Source: Corinectria fuckeliana
Lineage: Eukaryota > Ascomycota > Sordariomycetes > Hypocreales > Nectriaceae
Length of the DNA: 64,000 bases
Assembly: GCA_019137255.1 (NCBI GenBank)
Contig: WPDH01000208.1
Span: 2,677-66,676 of the forward strand
Direction of reading: 5' to 3'
A program made the position numbers and the translations under genes. Positions 11,602 to 23,423 of the stretch are shown piece by piece. Under the pieces are notes generated by a model. It was given only the letters and a program-made list of their open reading frames with translations, did no database searches and had not been told where the DNA came from. The first letter of the stretch is position 1, and every line of letters begins with the position of its first letter.

Positions 11602-13756
11602 CGTCAGGAACTCTTCTGTGACCACGGAGAAGATAAATATCGGCAGGAACAGCAAATGAAGATTGAAAAAAGAGCAGGCAAAATCAGCCCGTAGCCAAAT
11701 CGCCGGTACCAACTTTCCGCATGCTCAACACCGTACCCTGACCACATCACTCAGGGGCAAACCAGTGCGGCGGACGAGGCGCCAACGGCTTAAGGCAACA
11801 TAGACAAGCATTCTAGGACTTCAGGCTCAGCTGCAGACTATTCATTACATGTCGGATATGCGAGGCAGACCATGCCGGCGCCTCCGTGCCTAGACCTACA
11901 CCATGTCTCACATGCGAGCGATACATCCTTCTCCGTGACTGAGCGGCGACTAAGCCTTGACAGGCCCGGGGATCCAAGGGTCTTGCACCCATTGTGCATA
12001 ATGAGAGATCCTTATGAGCAAATAAGCCTGTTTGCCTCTAGCGAGCTCGAGGACTTGATTAGGTTGCACTGGAGGGCGCCATGTTCAGGGCTGACTCGTC
12101 GAGAAACGCGTGGACATGTGTGCTCTTTCTCTCCTGCATGTGAAGATATCAACGGAGATATTATTAGGACACTTCGTACTTAGTTTAGTCGTGGTGATAC
12201 CAGGAGTGCTTTTGTCAACCCTGGTTTCGCGACTAGTAGGTATCACCAACCTACCAAGAAGTCATAAGGCTACCAATCATCGTCTCTGGATGAGACACAA
12301 ACATTTGTCAATCCCTTCCGGATTCTTCAGGGCTGTAGGCGGTCTCGTCCCAGGTAAACACCAGCTGGTTGTCGGATGGCTATTTTAAAGACGGTCGCGC
12401 CGTGATCCACCCTCTTCTAGCACCAGACACTGGTCTAAACCCATGAGTTGCGTATGCTTTTTCAAGCCATCCAGTTACACAAGCGACGCCACGCCTGACC
12501 TTACCGGCCAATATTGACGTTGCATCAAGACGAGGGTGTCCAGCTGTGTGGAGCTCTACTTTCGGGAGCCCATGTTCACGGAGAATACCGTTTGATGGTC
12601 GGTCTATCATCAACGAACGACTCGTGAGGCTGGCTGCAGGAGAAGTGAGGATGTCACATGGGCCTCAGCTGGATACACTCCTGCCTGGGCAATGTGCGGA
12701 ATCACAGATGGTCTGGGTCTGCAGGCGGCGAAGGCATCCATCTGTCAAGGACCAACGGGAAGCCACAGAGTAATCATTGGATAGGATAGAGGACCCTCGG
12801 GACCGTGATTGCTCTTCAGCTCATTTCCCGCTACGAGCGTCGTGTTACATTCTATCAATTACCTACATATCCTCTCGTTCTCCACGAGGGCATCCGCCGA
12901 TAATAGAGACTGCTTTGTTTCTCCTTTTAACTCTTAATTACACTACATCTGAAGTTCTCTGGTTTTCGCTACACGACTTGAATCATAGTCAGACGCCGCT
13001 CTTTTGATGCGTTCGTCGTTCAGTTTCTGTCTTGCTAACACTTCTCAAGGCTCACCTACACGAAGGGTTCTTCGATCCGAGCTCCCCTAGCAATGTAGGG
13101 CGTCGTCAATTATCCTAGAATGCCCTCGTGTCTAACCATCCTTAGTGCCCGCCATGCCAAGGATCAGGGTTGATTATGAGTTTGACTGAAGTGTTACTAG
13201 AAGTGTTATCTTGTGTCGAAAACTTGATTACCAAAGTCTTATTGACAACCCTAGTTGCAAGTCCAACAGCAGCTGTCGCCCTCGCACCAAGCTCACGGTG
13301 GTTCTTATACACCAGACAGTTCAGTCATTGTATGAACAACGCCTAAAAAGGCCTTGTAGTATTGACCTTTCTGACTGTGATGATATTCTTACCAAAACCA
13401 GCCTTTCAATCATCAGGCACAACCTATTTCGCCGGTCCAGAGCCCTCTATTGAACCACTCCTCCGCCTACGCCACCTCTCAAGGCAAAGACAAGTATACC
13501 CTGGCACAGGTCCATACGCAACCAATTATGGATCAATACCAGCAGCAAACCATGGTCCGTACCCCGTAAACCCCCTCGCCATCACTTCGGGAACTAAACA
13601 TAGCAGGAGTACAATGGTCAGCAGGGTGTATGTCACCAGGGATCAGGTCAGAATCAGCAGGGCAGAACAATGGTAAAGCTCTTCCGCGGCTGCTTTTGTG
13701 GGTAGCCTTAAATTGAAGATATTGTAGCAACCGAGGGCTGCTGTTCCTCTCCTGCC
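11602..13756. other. Intergenic region, no supported gene
   Basis: About 2.1 kb with only short open frames, none with a recognisable domain or coherent splice structure. A glutamine-rich reading around 13500-13660 could be a decayed 5' exon of the following HET-like pseudogene, but I cannot show this. Confidence 0.5.
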
Positions 13757-16258
13757 CATCCACGACTCAAGCGTAATGACCCAAGCCGTTCCCCGTAAGA
13801 TTAGTCTCAGGTTACTAACAGCTAACCACAGAAAACCGAAAAAGAGTTTCCCGCCAACCTCATGGGCAGCCTCCGCTTCACCGAGCCCTGAGCGACGTGG
13901 CGACTGCGCAGCCCGTGCATGTATCAAAAACCTGGCTACACGTTCAACGACGAGGAGCGCGAGTTCAGACATCGCGACTATGCTGGCCGCGTTACCCTTA
14001 AAGCCCGGCCGGGTCGCTACCTGCACCACAATGACGGCTACTTGCGGAACCTCTATGTGGCCTGCACGGACAACATCTACACTGGACCAGCAACTTCCAC
14101 TTGGAGGAGAACCTATGTCCGCAATGTTGCACCATGGAAGGTCCGCATCGCCACATGGGTCATTGACTTTAGCTATGACCCGGAGAGCTGGGAGAACTGG
14201 GGTATCATGGTCCTGAGAGCTTTGCCTGCAGCTTTGGCCATGACTCTTATTATAAGTCTTGTAGCCCAATGCTCCCGAATAATGAATGGAGACATTGACT
14301 GCTGTAGTTCTGGGATAGCAAGTCCAGGTTCTCCCAGAGACAACTCTACTACGCCCCTGTGTTGTACAGCTACCATGGCAATACCAAGGTGTGGGGCAAC
14401 TTGCTCGAGAATCGTGAGGGACTGTCTCTCATGGCTCGGAACAACCAAATTTACAGTCTGCTGCGGCCTCGCTACCTTTGCTTTCTTCGAGAGCAATTCA
14501 GTGATGAGAACAAAGGAGTTGAGGTCCACAACGTCGAGGAATGGGAGAAGAGCCAAGGGCACGATCCGAACGTGAACTACCTCTTCGTTGCGTACTCCAC
14601 GGAGCACTTCTCGCACTCCAATGACCAGGACATGATCGCCCTCCATCACATTGCCGAGACAGCCTGCCGCTCTGCCAAGCTTCCCGCGTACTGGATTTCG
14701 TGCAGTTGCATGCGGGATCCTACCCAGTTGGAGGCGGATGTAAGTGTCTTGCGAACAACAGTCCGAGCCATTTAGCTGACTTGAGTAGATCTATCGGATC
14801 TTCGACGTCCTTCGCGGTGCGGACAGCATGGTCATCGCTGTTGGCAGGGGAAAGTCGGCCACGTCTTCTGACAAGGACAAAGCTACCACTGAAGCCTTGC
14901 TTCAGGAATGGGGCAGTCGAATGTGGACATTTCCCGAAGTCCTTCTCAGTCCTGGTCGCAGCATCCTCGTCTACACCCGCGACGGCAATCTCCATGCGCC
15001 GCTGACTGTCGCCAAAAACCAGCTCGCGGCCCAAGTCTGGACGTACATGGACGCCAATGTCGCGCGGCATCTGACTGACCACTACCTGGGCAGCATCACT
15101 CTCAGCCGCTTGGAACTTGCTGTTCTAGCGTTGCGGTGTCTGTACAGTCGGCATACCACTGAACACTTCTCAGGTGACCAGGCGTATGCTCTCATGGATC
15201 TTTTGAGGATGCGGCCACAGATTGACTCGACCGGCACTGCCTTCCAGGCCTTTTCGAGGCTGTCGCTGGCCAATGACTCTGACAAGCTACTGGAGAGATA
15301 TCTGCACGCTCCCTGTAGATCGCAGTCAATCATGGTATGACATGGAAGACACCTACAAGTCAGCACTGTGGGACATCACACCCCACTGGGAAGTCGCTTG
15401 CATTGCCGATGATGATACCGTCATCATCGACGGCGCCTGGGGACTGTCGGTCCGATGGAAGACCTTATACTCGATATATTGGTCCACTGGGCCATCCTGG
15501 AAGCGCTTTTCCTCTGAGCTCCCCCTAGAGTGGAACGGCGTGCTCTTCGTCATCGCCATTGCTCTCTTTTCGGTTGGAGCCGCGGCTGATACGTACGGTG
15601 CAGGAATGGTTAGCGCTGGAGTCGTATTCCTTTTCTTGTTCCTCTATGGCTGGATGATGACGCCAAAGCTGGTGCGGAGCATCCATGGCGGCAAGTTCTG
15701 CGAGACGCAGGCAGAGAGAGATGTTTGGCTTCGAGGGCCATCTGAACGCCGCAACCATCGAAAGGGCCATTTTCGGGGGCAACTTCGACCGATTCGCGTG
15801 GAGCGTCAACGGAAGCCCGCTCAGTCGGTCGATTATAAATGAGCACGGAGAGCGCGTGGGCGTTAACCCGTACAAGGATCCGGAAATCCGGATAAAGGTT
15901 GAGGCAGCCAGGCAGGCCCGGCCCGGTAAGCAGCAGAGTCTCTTGGACGGGTGAATGAAGACTCGCTAACACGGCACAGATCTTCACACTCGTTGACACC
16001 TACAACATGGAATTGACGTTGTTTGAGGCCGTCCGGCCCCCGGTGACGCTCATGTTCTGTGCCTCGGAGGGAGGCATGCAGCGGGCAATCGGGTGCTCGT
16101 ATGAGTGGGAGTCGCAGACCATGTATCGCGAGACAGTTTCTCAGACTGCCGACTACTTCGCTCAACCGTATGGACCGGGTGCCTCGGTTCCGCATGGGAA
16201 TCCAGCGCCGCAACTATGCAACTACGCCAATAGGTGGTCAGGTGTGACTTTTTGGTAG
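13757..16258 (+). pseudogene. HET-like multi-domain membrane protein, broken by many frameshifts
   Basis: The pieces read as one large protein spread over all three frames. An N-terminal segment has KPGYTF and DPESWENWGIMV (13919-14208, frame 2), then ACSFGHDSYYKSCSPM (frame 3). Then comes a long frame-1 stretch with YLFVAYSTEHF and LPAYWISCSCM. A proper intron (14740-14788) leads to a frame-2 stretch with RMWTFPEVLLSPG and LSRLELAVLAL. After that come a frame-3 stretch with WYDMEDTYKSALWDI plus two hydrophobic helices, a frame-1 stretch with FGFEGHLNAATIERAIFGG, and a frame-2 end. The AYW/CSCM and MWTFPEVLLSPG words resemble HET (heterokaryon incompatibility) domains. Frame changes occur near 13916, 14210, 14290-14308, 15301, 15715 and 16137, and the intron starting near 15926 does not keep phase. 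So many breaks indicate a pseudogene, not a single error. Confidence 0.7.
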
Positions 16259-16624
16259 TATGTAATTAGTAGTGCTTTTTCCCGTTTGTTCAATTAATGG
16301 AACTTTCATGTTGTTGAATGCATCTTCAGTCGTGCGTACTTGTGGAATTGATCAGCTGGTGAAAGAGGATAAGTAGTACACCTAGATAGAATGAATAGCA
16401 GTAGTGTTTTTGCCATCCTCGACGTAGGCCCATCGTCGCGGAGGCGGTTTAGCTCTTATCGATAAGCCGTCATCCCGGCGGGAATGATTGAGCGGGGCAA
16501 TCAATAGCTGCCACTGTCAACCGCCAACCATCAACCTTCAACATCACATCCTCAACCAACTCTCCCCACATCACCCTCTCCATCTCCACAACCCACACTT
16601 CCCAGGAAGAGTCGGGTCGTCAAG

Positions 16625-17702
16625 ATGGAGGAGACGGCTCGCAAGTCATGGGGTACTTCTCCCTCAGCACTCCTCTCCAAACGCACCCGCTAACCCCGCT
16701 GCAGAGCTGGACAACAACGTCCAGCTGATCGATCCCAAACGCGACGCCCTCTACAGCTACGACGCCGAGGCCCAGAAGACCATCGGTAACGCCAGGCCAT
16801 GGAACAAGGATCCTGGCTACTTCAAGCACGTGCGCATCAGCGCCATCGCTCTCATCAAGATGACCATGCACGCCCGCTCCGGCGGCAACCTCGAGATCAT
16901 GGGCCTCATGCAGGGCTACATCGACGATGACACCTTTATCGTCACCGACGCTTTCCGCCTCCCCGTCGAGGGCACCGAAACAAGAGTCAACGCCCAGGAC
17001 GAAGCGAACGAATACTTGGTCGAGTACCTGAATCTCTGCCGCGAACAGGGCCGACAGGAAAACGTGGTGGGCTGGTACCACAGCCATCCCGGCTACGGGT
17101 GTTGGCTCAGCGGAATCGACGTCGATACCGAGGCGATGCAGCAACAGTTCCAGGATCCTTTCCTTGCCGTCGTCATTGACCCCGATCGCACCATCAACGC
17201 CGGAAAGGTGGAAATCGGCGCCTTCAGAACATACCCCACCAGCTACAAGGGGGAATCCTCAAACACAGACACCTCGGGCGGCTCCCAGGCAGTGCCGCTC
17301 GCCAAGGCAGCCGAGTTCGGCGCCCACGCCTCCCGATACTACAGCCTCGAGGTCTCCCACTTCAAGAGCACTCTCGACTCGCACCTCCTCGAGCTGCTGT
17401 GGCACAAGTACTGGGTGCAGACGCTCAGCCAGAGCCCGCTGCTCACCAACCGCGACTACGGCAATAAGCAGATGCTGGACCTGAGCTGCAAGATCAAGGA
17501 AGCCACGACGAGCATCGCGCGGACCAGGCAAGGACAGAGCATGCTGGGCAACGGTACTAAGGGTACCGACAAGGCGGTGGAGAAGCTCGCTCAGGAAACG
17601 AACTTGATTGCCAGCAAGGAGAGGTCGGGGCTGATTGCAGGCCAGGTCAAGGCCAGTATCTTCAACAACCTTGGGGCAAACCCCTCGCCACGCGAAGATT
17701 GA
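16625..17702 (+). CDS. csn5: COP9 signalosome subunit 5 (JAMM deneddylase)
   Basis: Exons 16625-16652 and 16705-17702 are separated by a 52-base GT-AG intron and give 341 residues. The start at 16625 yields an N-terminus ending in SWELDNNVQLIDPKRDALY, as in other fungal CSN5 proteins; the longer open frame upstream reads through the intron. The MPN+ domain carries the complete JAMM zinc site: the upstream Glu in NLEIMGLMQG, then the HSHPGYGCWLSGID block. CSN5 is the catalytic subunit that removes NEDD8 from cullins and so controls SCF-type ubiquitin ligases. It works in the COP9 complex in nucleus and cytoplasm. Length and motifs are intact, in contrast to the decayed gene just upstream. Confidence 0.96.
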
Positions 17703-18037
17703 AGATTCACGGTCTGCATTTATGGGAATGCTCGTAACATAGCGTAACGGCATAGATGGCGTTCAGAGGTGAAATAAAGACGCCCTATTTGGCTCTGTTC
17801 TCCGGCGATACTGTTCGTGTTCCGCCCCAGCTCGTTGTGAACTTTGTCCAGGCATCTGTAGCAATCATCACCATGATAACTAGCAGGTAAGCCTAGGGCT
17901 TGAACTCCTTATCTATTCATTTTGCAGCTGCACGTCTTGAACCTCCGATGCTATCTTCAAGGTCTATATGTCTATAGGTTATCCGAGGTCTCTGTCATCA
18001 TCTCACACCTCTCTTGTGGGACTAATCGCCGTCCTTC
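17703..18037. other. Convergent intergenic region
   Basis: A 335-base gap between the 3' ends of CSN5 (plus strand) and the hydrolase gene (minus strand). It must hold both 3' untranslated regions; I see no gene in it. Confidence 0.6.
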
Positions 18038-19024
18038 TCACGCTTTCCCCTCCACCGGCTTCGTCAATACTCTCTTCACCCACGCCGCCCTCGTTTCGAT
18101 TGACCCTATCGACACAGGGTGGTCCGGTAAAAACATATCAAACACATGGAACCCGCCCTGCCAAATATGTAGGTCAACCTGCACGCCCGCTGCCCACAGC
18201 TTCTGCGCATACTCGATGCTCTCATCACGGAACACCTCCGCCGAGCCCGCGGAGATAAAGGCCGGAGGCAGGCCCGCCACATTCGTGGCTCGCGACGGCG
18301 CCGCCAGGGGGCTCACGTCAGGGGTTCCGATCAACGAGCCCAGGTAGGCCGTCCAGCCTGTGAGGTTGGAGCCACGCGACCAGATGCCCTCGTCGACGAA
18401 CTGGAGGCTCGAGTTCGTCTCCATGCGATCGTCCACCATGGGGCTGTCGAGCAGCTGGGCCCGTATTCTGGGCCCGTTGCGGTCGCGAGCCAGCATCGTC
18501 AGGGCGGTCGCGAGGTTGCCTCCCGCGCTCTGGCCCGCCAGCATGAGGTACTCAGGGTCGATGCCCAGCTCAGCCAGGTTCTCCCCGACCCAGGTCAAGC
18601 CCGCGTAGCAGTCGTCCAGCGGCGCGGGAAAGGGATGCTCCGGCGCGAGGCGGTACTCGACCGTGATGCACACGGCGCCGGCTTCCCTGCCCCAACGCAG
18701 GACGCCCTTGAAGCCCGTGAAGCGGTTCCCGCTGACCATGCCGCCGCTGTGGGTGTAAAAGATGGCCGGGCTGCCGGAATGCGAGGGCGCAACGTCCTTG
18801 GGCCGGAAGATGGACAGCACGACGGGGCCGTGGGGCCCCGGGACGGAGCGCTCCTCGTGGGTGAAGGGCTCGCCGGCGAGGATGGATTCGAGGGTTGTGA
18901 CGGAGGGCGGCGAGGCGCGGAGGGCGGGGATGAGTTCTGGAGAGATGTCCTTCGGGCCCGGGATGGCGTCCAGAAAGGCAGCGAACTCGGGCTCGTAGGG
19001 GGGCTTGGGGATGTTTGCAGTCAT
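18038..19024 (-). CDS. Alpha/beta hydrolase, hormone-sensitive-lipase-like esterase
   Basis: Intronless, 328 residues, start ATG at 19024. The fold is that of the HSL/arylacetamide deacetylase family. An oxyanion-hole region HSGGMVSGN replaces the usual HGGG, followed by VEYRLAPEHPFPAPLDDCYAGL. The nucleophile elbow GQSAGGN carries the catalytic Ser. A downstream Asp lies in SAEVFRDE and the His in GGFHVFD. These give a full Ser-Asp-His triad. No signal peptide is evident, so it is probably cytosolic. Such enzymes hydrolyse short-chain or acetyl esters, including esterified secondary metabolites; the substrate here cannot be deduced. The Ser insertion in the oxyanion motif is a small departure from the canonical family. 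Confidence 0.9.
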   Translation of the reverse strand: MTANIPKPPYEPEFAAFLDAIPGPKDISPELIPALRASPPSVTTLESILAGEPFTHEERSVPGPHGPVVLSIFRPKDVAPSHSGSPAIFYTHSGGMVSGNRFTGFKGVLRWGREAGAVCITVEYRLAPEHPFPAPLDDCYAGLTWVGENLAELGIDPEYLMLAGQSAGGNLATALTMLARDRNGPRIRAQLLDSPMVDDRMETNSSLQFVDEGIWSRGSNLTGWTAYLGSLIGTPDVSPLAAPSRATNVAGLPPAFISAGSAEVFRDESIEYAQKLWAAGVQVDLHIWQGGFHVFDMFLPDHPVSIGSIETRAAWVKRVLTKPVEGKA

Positions 19025-19557
19025 GCTGGATGGTTCTCAATTGCTAACTGAAGCTAGAGGAAAAGGAGAAGACTCGAGGCAAGCGACGGCGGTGTTGAGA
19101 TATCTTATGGACGGACCCCTGAGCTTCTCCGCATTTTGGCATTTCGCTTGACGTGGGGGAACCCCTCCGGCTCTCTGGTATCTGCGACGTTCGTCGTGGG
19201 GAGGGTTACTACCGAAGAACCTCGGGCTTGGGAGTGGGGCCCCGGAGAGAAGTGGGTCTACTGCCGGATGTCGAGCCCTTGGATTTTGGTCGAGGTTCGG
19301 AGTCATGTCCGTGTATTCAAGTGACTGGATCCCGCGGTCTCGTTGTTAATGGGCTTGTTTGCACCGGTATACCCGTTCTTCTCCTAGGAACGAAGCCGCT
19401 TTTGCTGAGGCTCATGTATCACGACGTATCCCGCTCAGCAAGAAAAATGTCTTCCGGACCTTCCGGAGAGGAGCAGGGGAGTTGCGCTATTCAGACTATT
19501 AAGGAGGTTCTAGTTAAATTACAGTTTGGCCCCCACGTTCATTCGTTCCACACGGGA
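19025..19557. other. Upstream region of the hydrolase gene
   Basis: About 530 bases between the hydrolase start and the first inverted-repeat element. Open frames are short and antisense-like. It presumably contains the promoter of the minus-strand hydrolase; I could not identify defined sites. Confidence 0.4.
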
Positions 19558-19843
19558 GCAAGCGGGTTGAAAATACACCGCACACCAAGAGGGATGACAA
19601 AAGATTTCGGCCACTATACTAAATCAGCCCCGCCACTCCGTACCTGCTTATTTTTATCAGCTATTACTATGCAGAGCTGAATCGCCCCCCAATAAGGGCG
19701 TTTAAAAATGTAAGTAAAATACATTTAGGTATACTAAAGTCTAACGATACTTGTGGTATTTTTAAAATAGTTTTAGGTAGTGTTTGTCGCTTCAAATCTG
19801 AGTTGGCTTCTTTTGGTGTGCGGTGTATTTTCCAACTCGCTTG
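19558..19843. mobile_element. MITE-like element with terminal inverted repeats (copy 1)
   Basis: A 34-base arm at 19558-19591 is repeated in reverse complement at 19810-19843. The central 18 bases (19570-19587 and 19814-19831) are identical and the flanks differ by a few substitutions and one indel. The roughly 286-bp unit has no coding capacity, and its AT-rich interior contrasts with the surroundings. This is the expected form of a non-autonomous DNA transposon (MITE). I did not find an obvious target-site duplication. It directly abuts a second, unrelated inverted-repeat unit. Confidence 0.65.
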
Positions 19844-19844
19844 G

Positions 19845-20167
19845 GGGGTTGATTGACCCGGCAAAAACACGTTGACAGAGCAAAAATGATGTGATACCCT
19901 ACAATCTATACGTAAGTTCCACTAAACAACGTTTACCTTAAGGCACGCATGTGACTGCAACACGCTGTTTGACTGAATAAGTGTAATGAACATTTCATTC
20001 AGTCACAACGTCACGAGTTTGTCTTCAATATCTTACTAAAAGGTCTATCCAAAAGCTAGGAACCTAGCTCTCTATCAAGGCAGAACATCCCTAGCTTTGC
20101 GTTATCATTGATACAATGGTCACATTTTTGCTCAGTCAACGTGCTTTTGCTTTAGTCAATTAACCCC
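19845..20167. mobile_element. MITE-like element with terminal inverted repeats (copy 2, different family)
   Basis: Arms of about 43 bases at 19845-19887 and 20123-20167 are reverse complements with scattered mismatches. The best block is 21 bases containing acgttgac and gagcaaaaatg, with a single mismatch. The 323-bp unit has no open frame. Inside it, tgactgaat (19970-19978) and attcagtca (19996-20004) form another perfect 9-bp inverted repeat. The arm sequence differs from the neighbouring element, so these are two families inserted side by side, or one nested relic. Confidence 0.65.
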
Positions 20168-22059
20168 TCGTGAGGGACGAACGGTGGGGTCGAGCTGCAG
20201 AATAACCGGGACCCCCTTAGTAACGGGACCGGACGTTTTGCAAGTTCTCTTTATTGAATGGTCAGTATTCGTACAGACACCTTTTCAAGGTGATTGCTTG
20301 AACCCATCAGCATACTCATCAGCATTTAGCATGGCCAAGGTGTAGGGTGGCAGTGGAGCTTCTCTTTTTGCCCTGTCTCTCCTGATTGGTAACAGCGTAC
20401 AGTTGTCGATTCGATCTAGAGGATAAATCGTCAGCGGGGCGTTAGGTCGTCTCCAATTAACATTGCATACTTCATTCCAGCGTCGTCCTGTCGGGGATAT
20501 ATCATCACTCGCTTCGCGCCCCGGGTGAGCGTGTGAGACCTGCCACTGCCGAGATCCAGAGAGGGCGCCAACAGCTCCCTCCCTGCGTGAGTACATACAT
20601 GGTAGGTAATATTAGCACATTGGAGAGACTTTGCTGGCCTCCTGTCTCAAGCTATGAGCACACGGGAGTGTTTCCTACTGACAGCAGGATGCCATTACAG
20701 CCCATTTAAGAGCTCCGCAGTTTAGCTAGCTCATTCCCCGCTGCCCGTTGCAAGATGGATCGAGTATTGCTTTGCTTCTTGTGCAACCGGCTGTGCGACC
20801 AATGACACATCACGAGACGATGTAGTGCAAGCTGGGCGAAATCTAGATGCGACGCTCGTGCAACGTATTTCCGCCCCCGTGCACATCTGTTACATGAGCC
20901 GAGCTGGACACGGAGCGAGCCATGAAAACGGAGGTATAGATGGAGCAAGTCAATCATCATGAGAAACATCAGGCGCGCATGAAGCAAGGGGAAGTTCCGG
21001 CGGAGGAGGCCTTCAATGACTTCGAGCCTAGAAAGCTGCCGAGACGAAAAAAGGACGGAAGAAAACGGCCGAGCAAACAAATGATGCTTTCAGGCTCCGT
21101 CACTCAGTGATCTGAGCCGTGTTGAAAACTCTTCCCTTGTTTGGGAGCACGGGAATCGCCAGCCAGACGGTCGTCGGCCAAGCTGCCTCCCTCCCAAGAA
21201 CCGGGCCTTCTATGCTGCATGCAGACTAGCGGCATCGCCAAACCCCGGCCATTCTTGGCTCTATCGCCGGTTTCCAGCTCGCCAGGTAGGTATCTATCTA
21301 CTTGTGTTGGCACAAAGCTGGTTGCAGTAGACCGACCACGTACGAATGGATGAGAGTTCAGTACACGTACTCCGTACCTGGCGTTAGCATGCGTTGCAAG
21401 GAGGTGAAGGAGGTACATGGGTACGTTAGGAATGTATTGGATTCGTACCGTCACCACCGCGCAATTGACCCTGGCCTCCTTCATGGCCTGGTATTTTCCA
21501 TCGCGTAAAATACATCATCTCTGCATAAACCAGCACCCTGACGTCATGGATCATCATCGCTCGTTCCGGTACAGCCCAAGGTTTCTTCCATCCTGATCGC
21601 GACAACGGCTGCGATCAGCACGCAAATTGGCTTGGGTTGGCGTTCGTTTGCCATAAAGCAGGGCACGCCGGCAGCCAGGAGGAGGTGCCGCGATGAGATT
21701 GCATGACGCGTATTAATTGGGGATTGCGACTGGTCATGGCCCGGCCAGCTGAGCTTTCATCAGTGTCAATAGCGTCCCCCCGGTTCTCTTGAAGCTGCCT
21801 TGCTTGTTTCCGCTCCCCAGGCCCGAAGTGGGTTCAGTCTGGGGGAGGAGAATGGGTCGGTACATGTTAATTAGCTTATCGGAGCTTTTTCGTTCCAGCC
21901 CTTCCAGCCCTGGGAGGCATCTTTGGGACGGAGCTGTGCTCCGGAAAGGCCTGCTCAAGGGAATCAATCGATGGCGGAGTGCGCGAGAGACACGGCGTGG
22001 GATTGGATGGAGGCAGCATGTGTTTGCGCGCATCCTGTTATTGGTCTCGGCCATGTAAT

Positions 22060-22098
22060 GTGTGCGAGTGTGCGAGTGTGCGTGTGTACGTGTGTGTG
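22060..22098. repeat. GT-rich simple repeat
   Basis: A run of tgtgcgag and tgtg units over about 39 bases, an imperfect GT microsatellite in non-coding DNA. Confidence 0.8.
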
Positions 22099-22145
22099 AT
22101 AGTCGCATTTGTTTATCTGGAACAAATTTCTCCAAAACCAGAGCC

Positions 22146-22170
22146 GATGCGATGCGATGCGATGCGATGC
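22146..22170. repeat. (GATGC)5 microsatellite
   Basis: Five exact tandem copies of the pentamer gatgc in a gene-free stretch. Confidence 0.9.
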
Positions 22171-23423
22171 AGGATGCCAGAATTCCGTTTTGTACGTCGT
22201 AACTACTATGTAGACAACTGACTGTCGCATAATCGCCCAAGAAACAAGCCCCGGGCACGGCGACATCCATTGTCTGACCTGTCACCACGACTCACTGGGC
22301 AACGCAGACGCGAAATGGTAGGTACTTACACAAGCGCATCACCAACGCCGCTGTTGGTGTTGGGCTTAGATTGGATGTCGCCCTTTTGACGACGACGACA
22401 GCAACGGGACAGAGAGTGGTCTAATACAGTCTGAAAGAAAGGGATTCATCTCGTTAGCCGCCCCAATGAGGCGTAGGTAGAAACACCAGAGACGTTGGCC
22501 GTCCAAATCCAACGAAGAAAAGGACGTGGTTTCACATGCATCATTTGTTCTGGCCCGTGGCCGGCGACCAACCATGACCCCCAGGGCCGGGGTAGTCTAA
22601 GTAAGACAGTCTGCATGCAGCAGCCAAGGGCAACCAGCCCACGTTGTCAAGAAAACTTGACGAAGATCGGGCCATGAAACAGCCAGCAGCGCACGAATGC
22701 AGTTAAGGAGACGAGAATAATTCGGCATATTGAGATGGGTAACTTGACTTGGTCCCCGGGTCTGGTACCTGCCCGTCGTCTATCGCTGGTGGTGTGCAAT
22801 GTGCCGCGGAGTGGAGCTGGAGCTTACAAAACGGGAAACGCAACCTTGCAGAATCGAGAGTCGAGAACGTCAGAGACACTGGACAAGATGGAGCCCGCTT
22901 CCCTGTCTTGGAGCTCCAAAAAGGATGCCGGGGCCTTGTGGTGCTGCGTGCAAGGCCCTGTCTGGCTTGAGACGCTGGAGACCCCTGTCAACCTCAGCTG
23001 GCTTGGCTGCTTCGAACCCGCTTAACTCAAATTCACTACGGCACTGCCCTGGGGATGGACAGTTAATTGCAGCCCAGGGCAGCTCGACGCACCGCCAGCT
23101 ACATAAGTAATTACACCACGGTACCGTCACCGTGCGGCACCCCTGCCCTGCCAAACCTGCGTGCCTTAAGTTAGCAGCAACTTGGGCGTGATGGGAGGCA
23201 AGGTACGTACAGTACAGTGGGCTTGGTGTGGAGAAGAGTACCTGAAGTCGGATCATTTTAGCACATTTTAGTTGGACTAACGCCAATAGTGGATCGCTGG
23301 GGCTGGCCTGCCAGGTGGTGTTAGTGGTCAACGACGTAGATGGCAGCATCCGTAGCTCTGCGACATCTGGCCGATGACGTCCACGATCAGCGTTTGTCGC
23401 CCGTTCCTTTGCCCTTGCCCAAC

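Larger units (their letters stand above)
20168..23423. other. Long gene-free region
   Basis: About 3.2 kb with only short, overlapping open frames on both strands and no recognisable domain. It contains GT-rich and GATGC simple repeats (separate entries). It is likely intergenic DNA plus the distal promoter of the HAM1-like gene; a lineage-specific gene cannot be excluded. Confidence 0.5.

Noticed and set aside
16488..16624. N-terminal extension of the CSN5 frame
   Set aside because: The open frame runs through the first intron in another phase; the spliced start at 16625 gives the family N-terminus.
19558..20167. CRISPR-like or tandem repeat array
   Set aside because: The repeats are inverted pairs, not direct repeats with spacers, and the genome is eukaryotic.
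22870..23349. Open frames of 96-159 codons around 22.7-23.3 kb
   Set aside because: Overlapping frames on both strands with no domain, no consistent codon use and no splice structure.
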